Source: Deltaproteobacteria bacterium
Lineage (GTDB): Bacteria > Desulfobacterota > Desulfuromonadia > Geobacterales > Pseudopelobacteraceae
Assembly (NCBI GenBank): GCA_021850095.1
Contig: JAJZRX010000029.1
Span: 1-34,950, forward strand
Direction: 5' to 3'
Length of the DNA: 34,950 bases
Shown: piece after piece, positions 34,853 through 34,950 of the stretch
Numbering within the stretch: position 1 is the first letter of the stretch
Layout: each line of letters opens with the position of its first letter
The notes under the pieces: model-generated
Databases searched by the model: none
What the model saw: the letters and a program-made list of their open reading frames with translations, nothing else
What the model was told of the DNA's origin: nothing
Made by a program: the position numbers and the translations under genes

Positions 34853-34950
34853 TCAACTGTTCTGTGCATCCACGACGGCGATGGCGGCCATCTTGACGAT
34901 ATCGTCGACGCTGTCGCCGCGCTGCAGAACGTGAACCGGTTTTTTCATCC
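34853..34950 (-). CDS. C-terminus of a malic enzyme/phosphotransacetylase-type protein (partial)
   Basis: The last 32 codons only, reading MKKPVHVLQRGDSVDDIVKM then AAIAVVDAQNS and a TGA stop. The KPVHVLQRG-SV-DIV-MAAIAVVDAQ pattern is the C-terminal end of the phosphotransacetylase-like domain found in MaeB-type malic enzymes and in Pta/Ptb. The remainder lies beyond the right edge. It is a different gene from the malic enzyme at the left edge, because both are on the minus strand and this one enters from the right. Confidence 0.7.
   Translation of the reverse strand, partial: MKKPVHVLQRGDSVDDIVKMAAIAVVDAQNS

Overview
The window looks like chromosomal DNA from an anaerobic deltaproteobacterium of the Geobacter/Pelobacter/Desulfuromonas group. 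Several things point there: a ThiC-like benzimidazole synthase in a cobamide lower-ligand operon, a SlyD-like FKBP with a Cys/Asp-rich insert, many two-component and Hsp20 genes, and degenerate REP-type palindromes. This assignment comes from protein and gene-order recognition only, with no database search. Most of the window is ordinary, dense housekeeping DNA. There is no prophage, transposase, CRISPR array or rRNA.

Layout. 1-4.9 kb: the N-terminus of a malic enzyme (left edge), an XRE-cupin regulator, an Hsp20 and recO (all minus), then mutS2 (plus). 4.9-6.8 kb: a GspE/PilB-type ATPase broken by an in-frame TAA. 6.9-14.1 kb: ovoA (minus), a DUF481 outer-membrane protein and mscL (plus), beta-carbonic anhydrase (minus), a SlyD-like FKBP (plus), an unidentified structured-RNA candidate, and a DEAD-box helicase behind a leader terminator. 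A MITE-like/REP element follows. 14.1-15.8 kb: folD, a parvulin and a gamma-glutamylcyclotransferase-like gene (minus).

15.9-20.9 kb is the most coherent system. A minus-strand operon reads promoter, cobalamin riboswitch, terminator, cobU, cobT, a methyltransferase gene, cobS and a thiC paralogue best read as bzaF. It would make and attach the cobamide lower ligand without oxygen. The methyltransferase is visibly less GC-rich than its neighbours and is the least explained member.

21.0-26.2 kb: a periplasmic solute-binding protein overlaps by one base a large membrane hybrid histidine kinase (PAS-HisKA-HATPase-REC-REC-Hpt). It is followed by a secreted protein made of two nearly identical repeats. 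26.4-29 kb is a heat-shock island: two Hsp20 genes diverge from an rpoH-type sigma factor. The two promoters carry the same AATTATCACC/TTGATTT sequence in inverted orientation. tRNA-Arg(ACG) follows. 29-34.9 kb: an HNH nuclease overlapping a HAD phosphatase, an isochorismatase-like hydrolase, ntrC, ntrB and dusB (minus), tatA (plus), and the C-terminus of a malic enzyme/phosphotransacetylase-type protein at the right edge.
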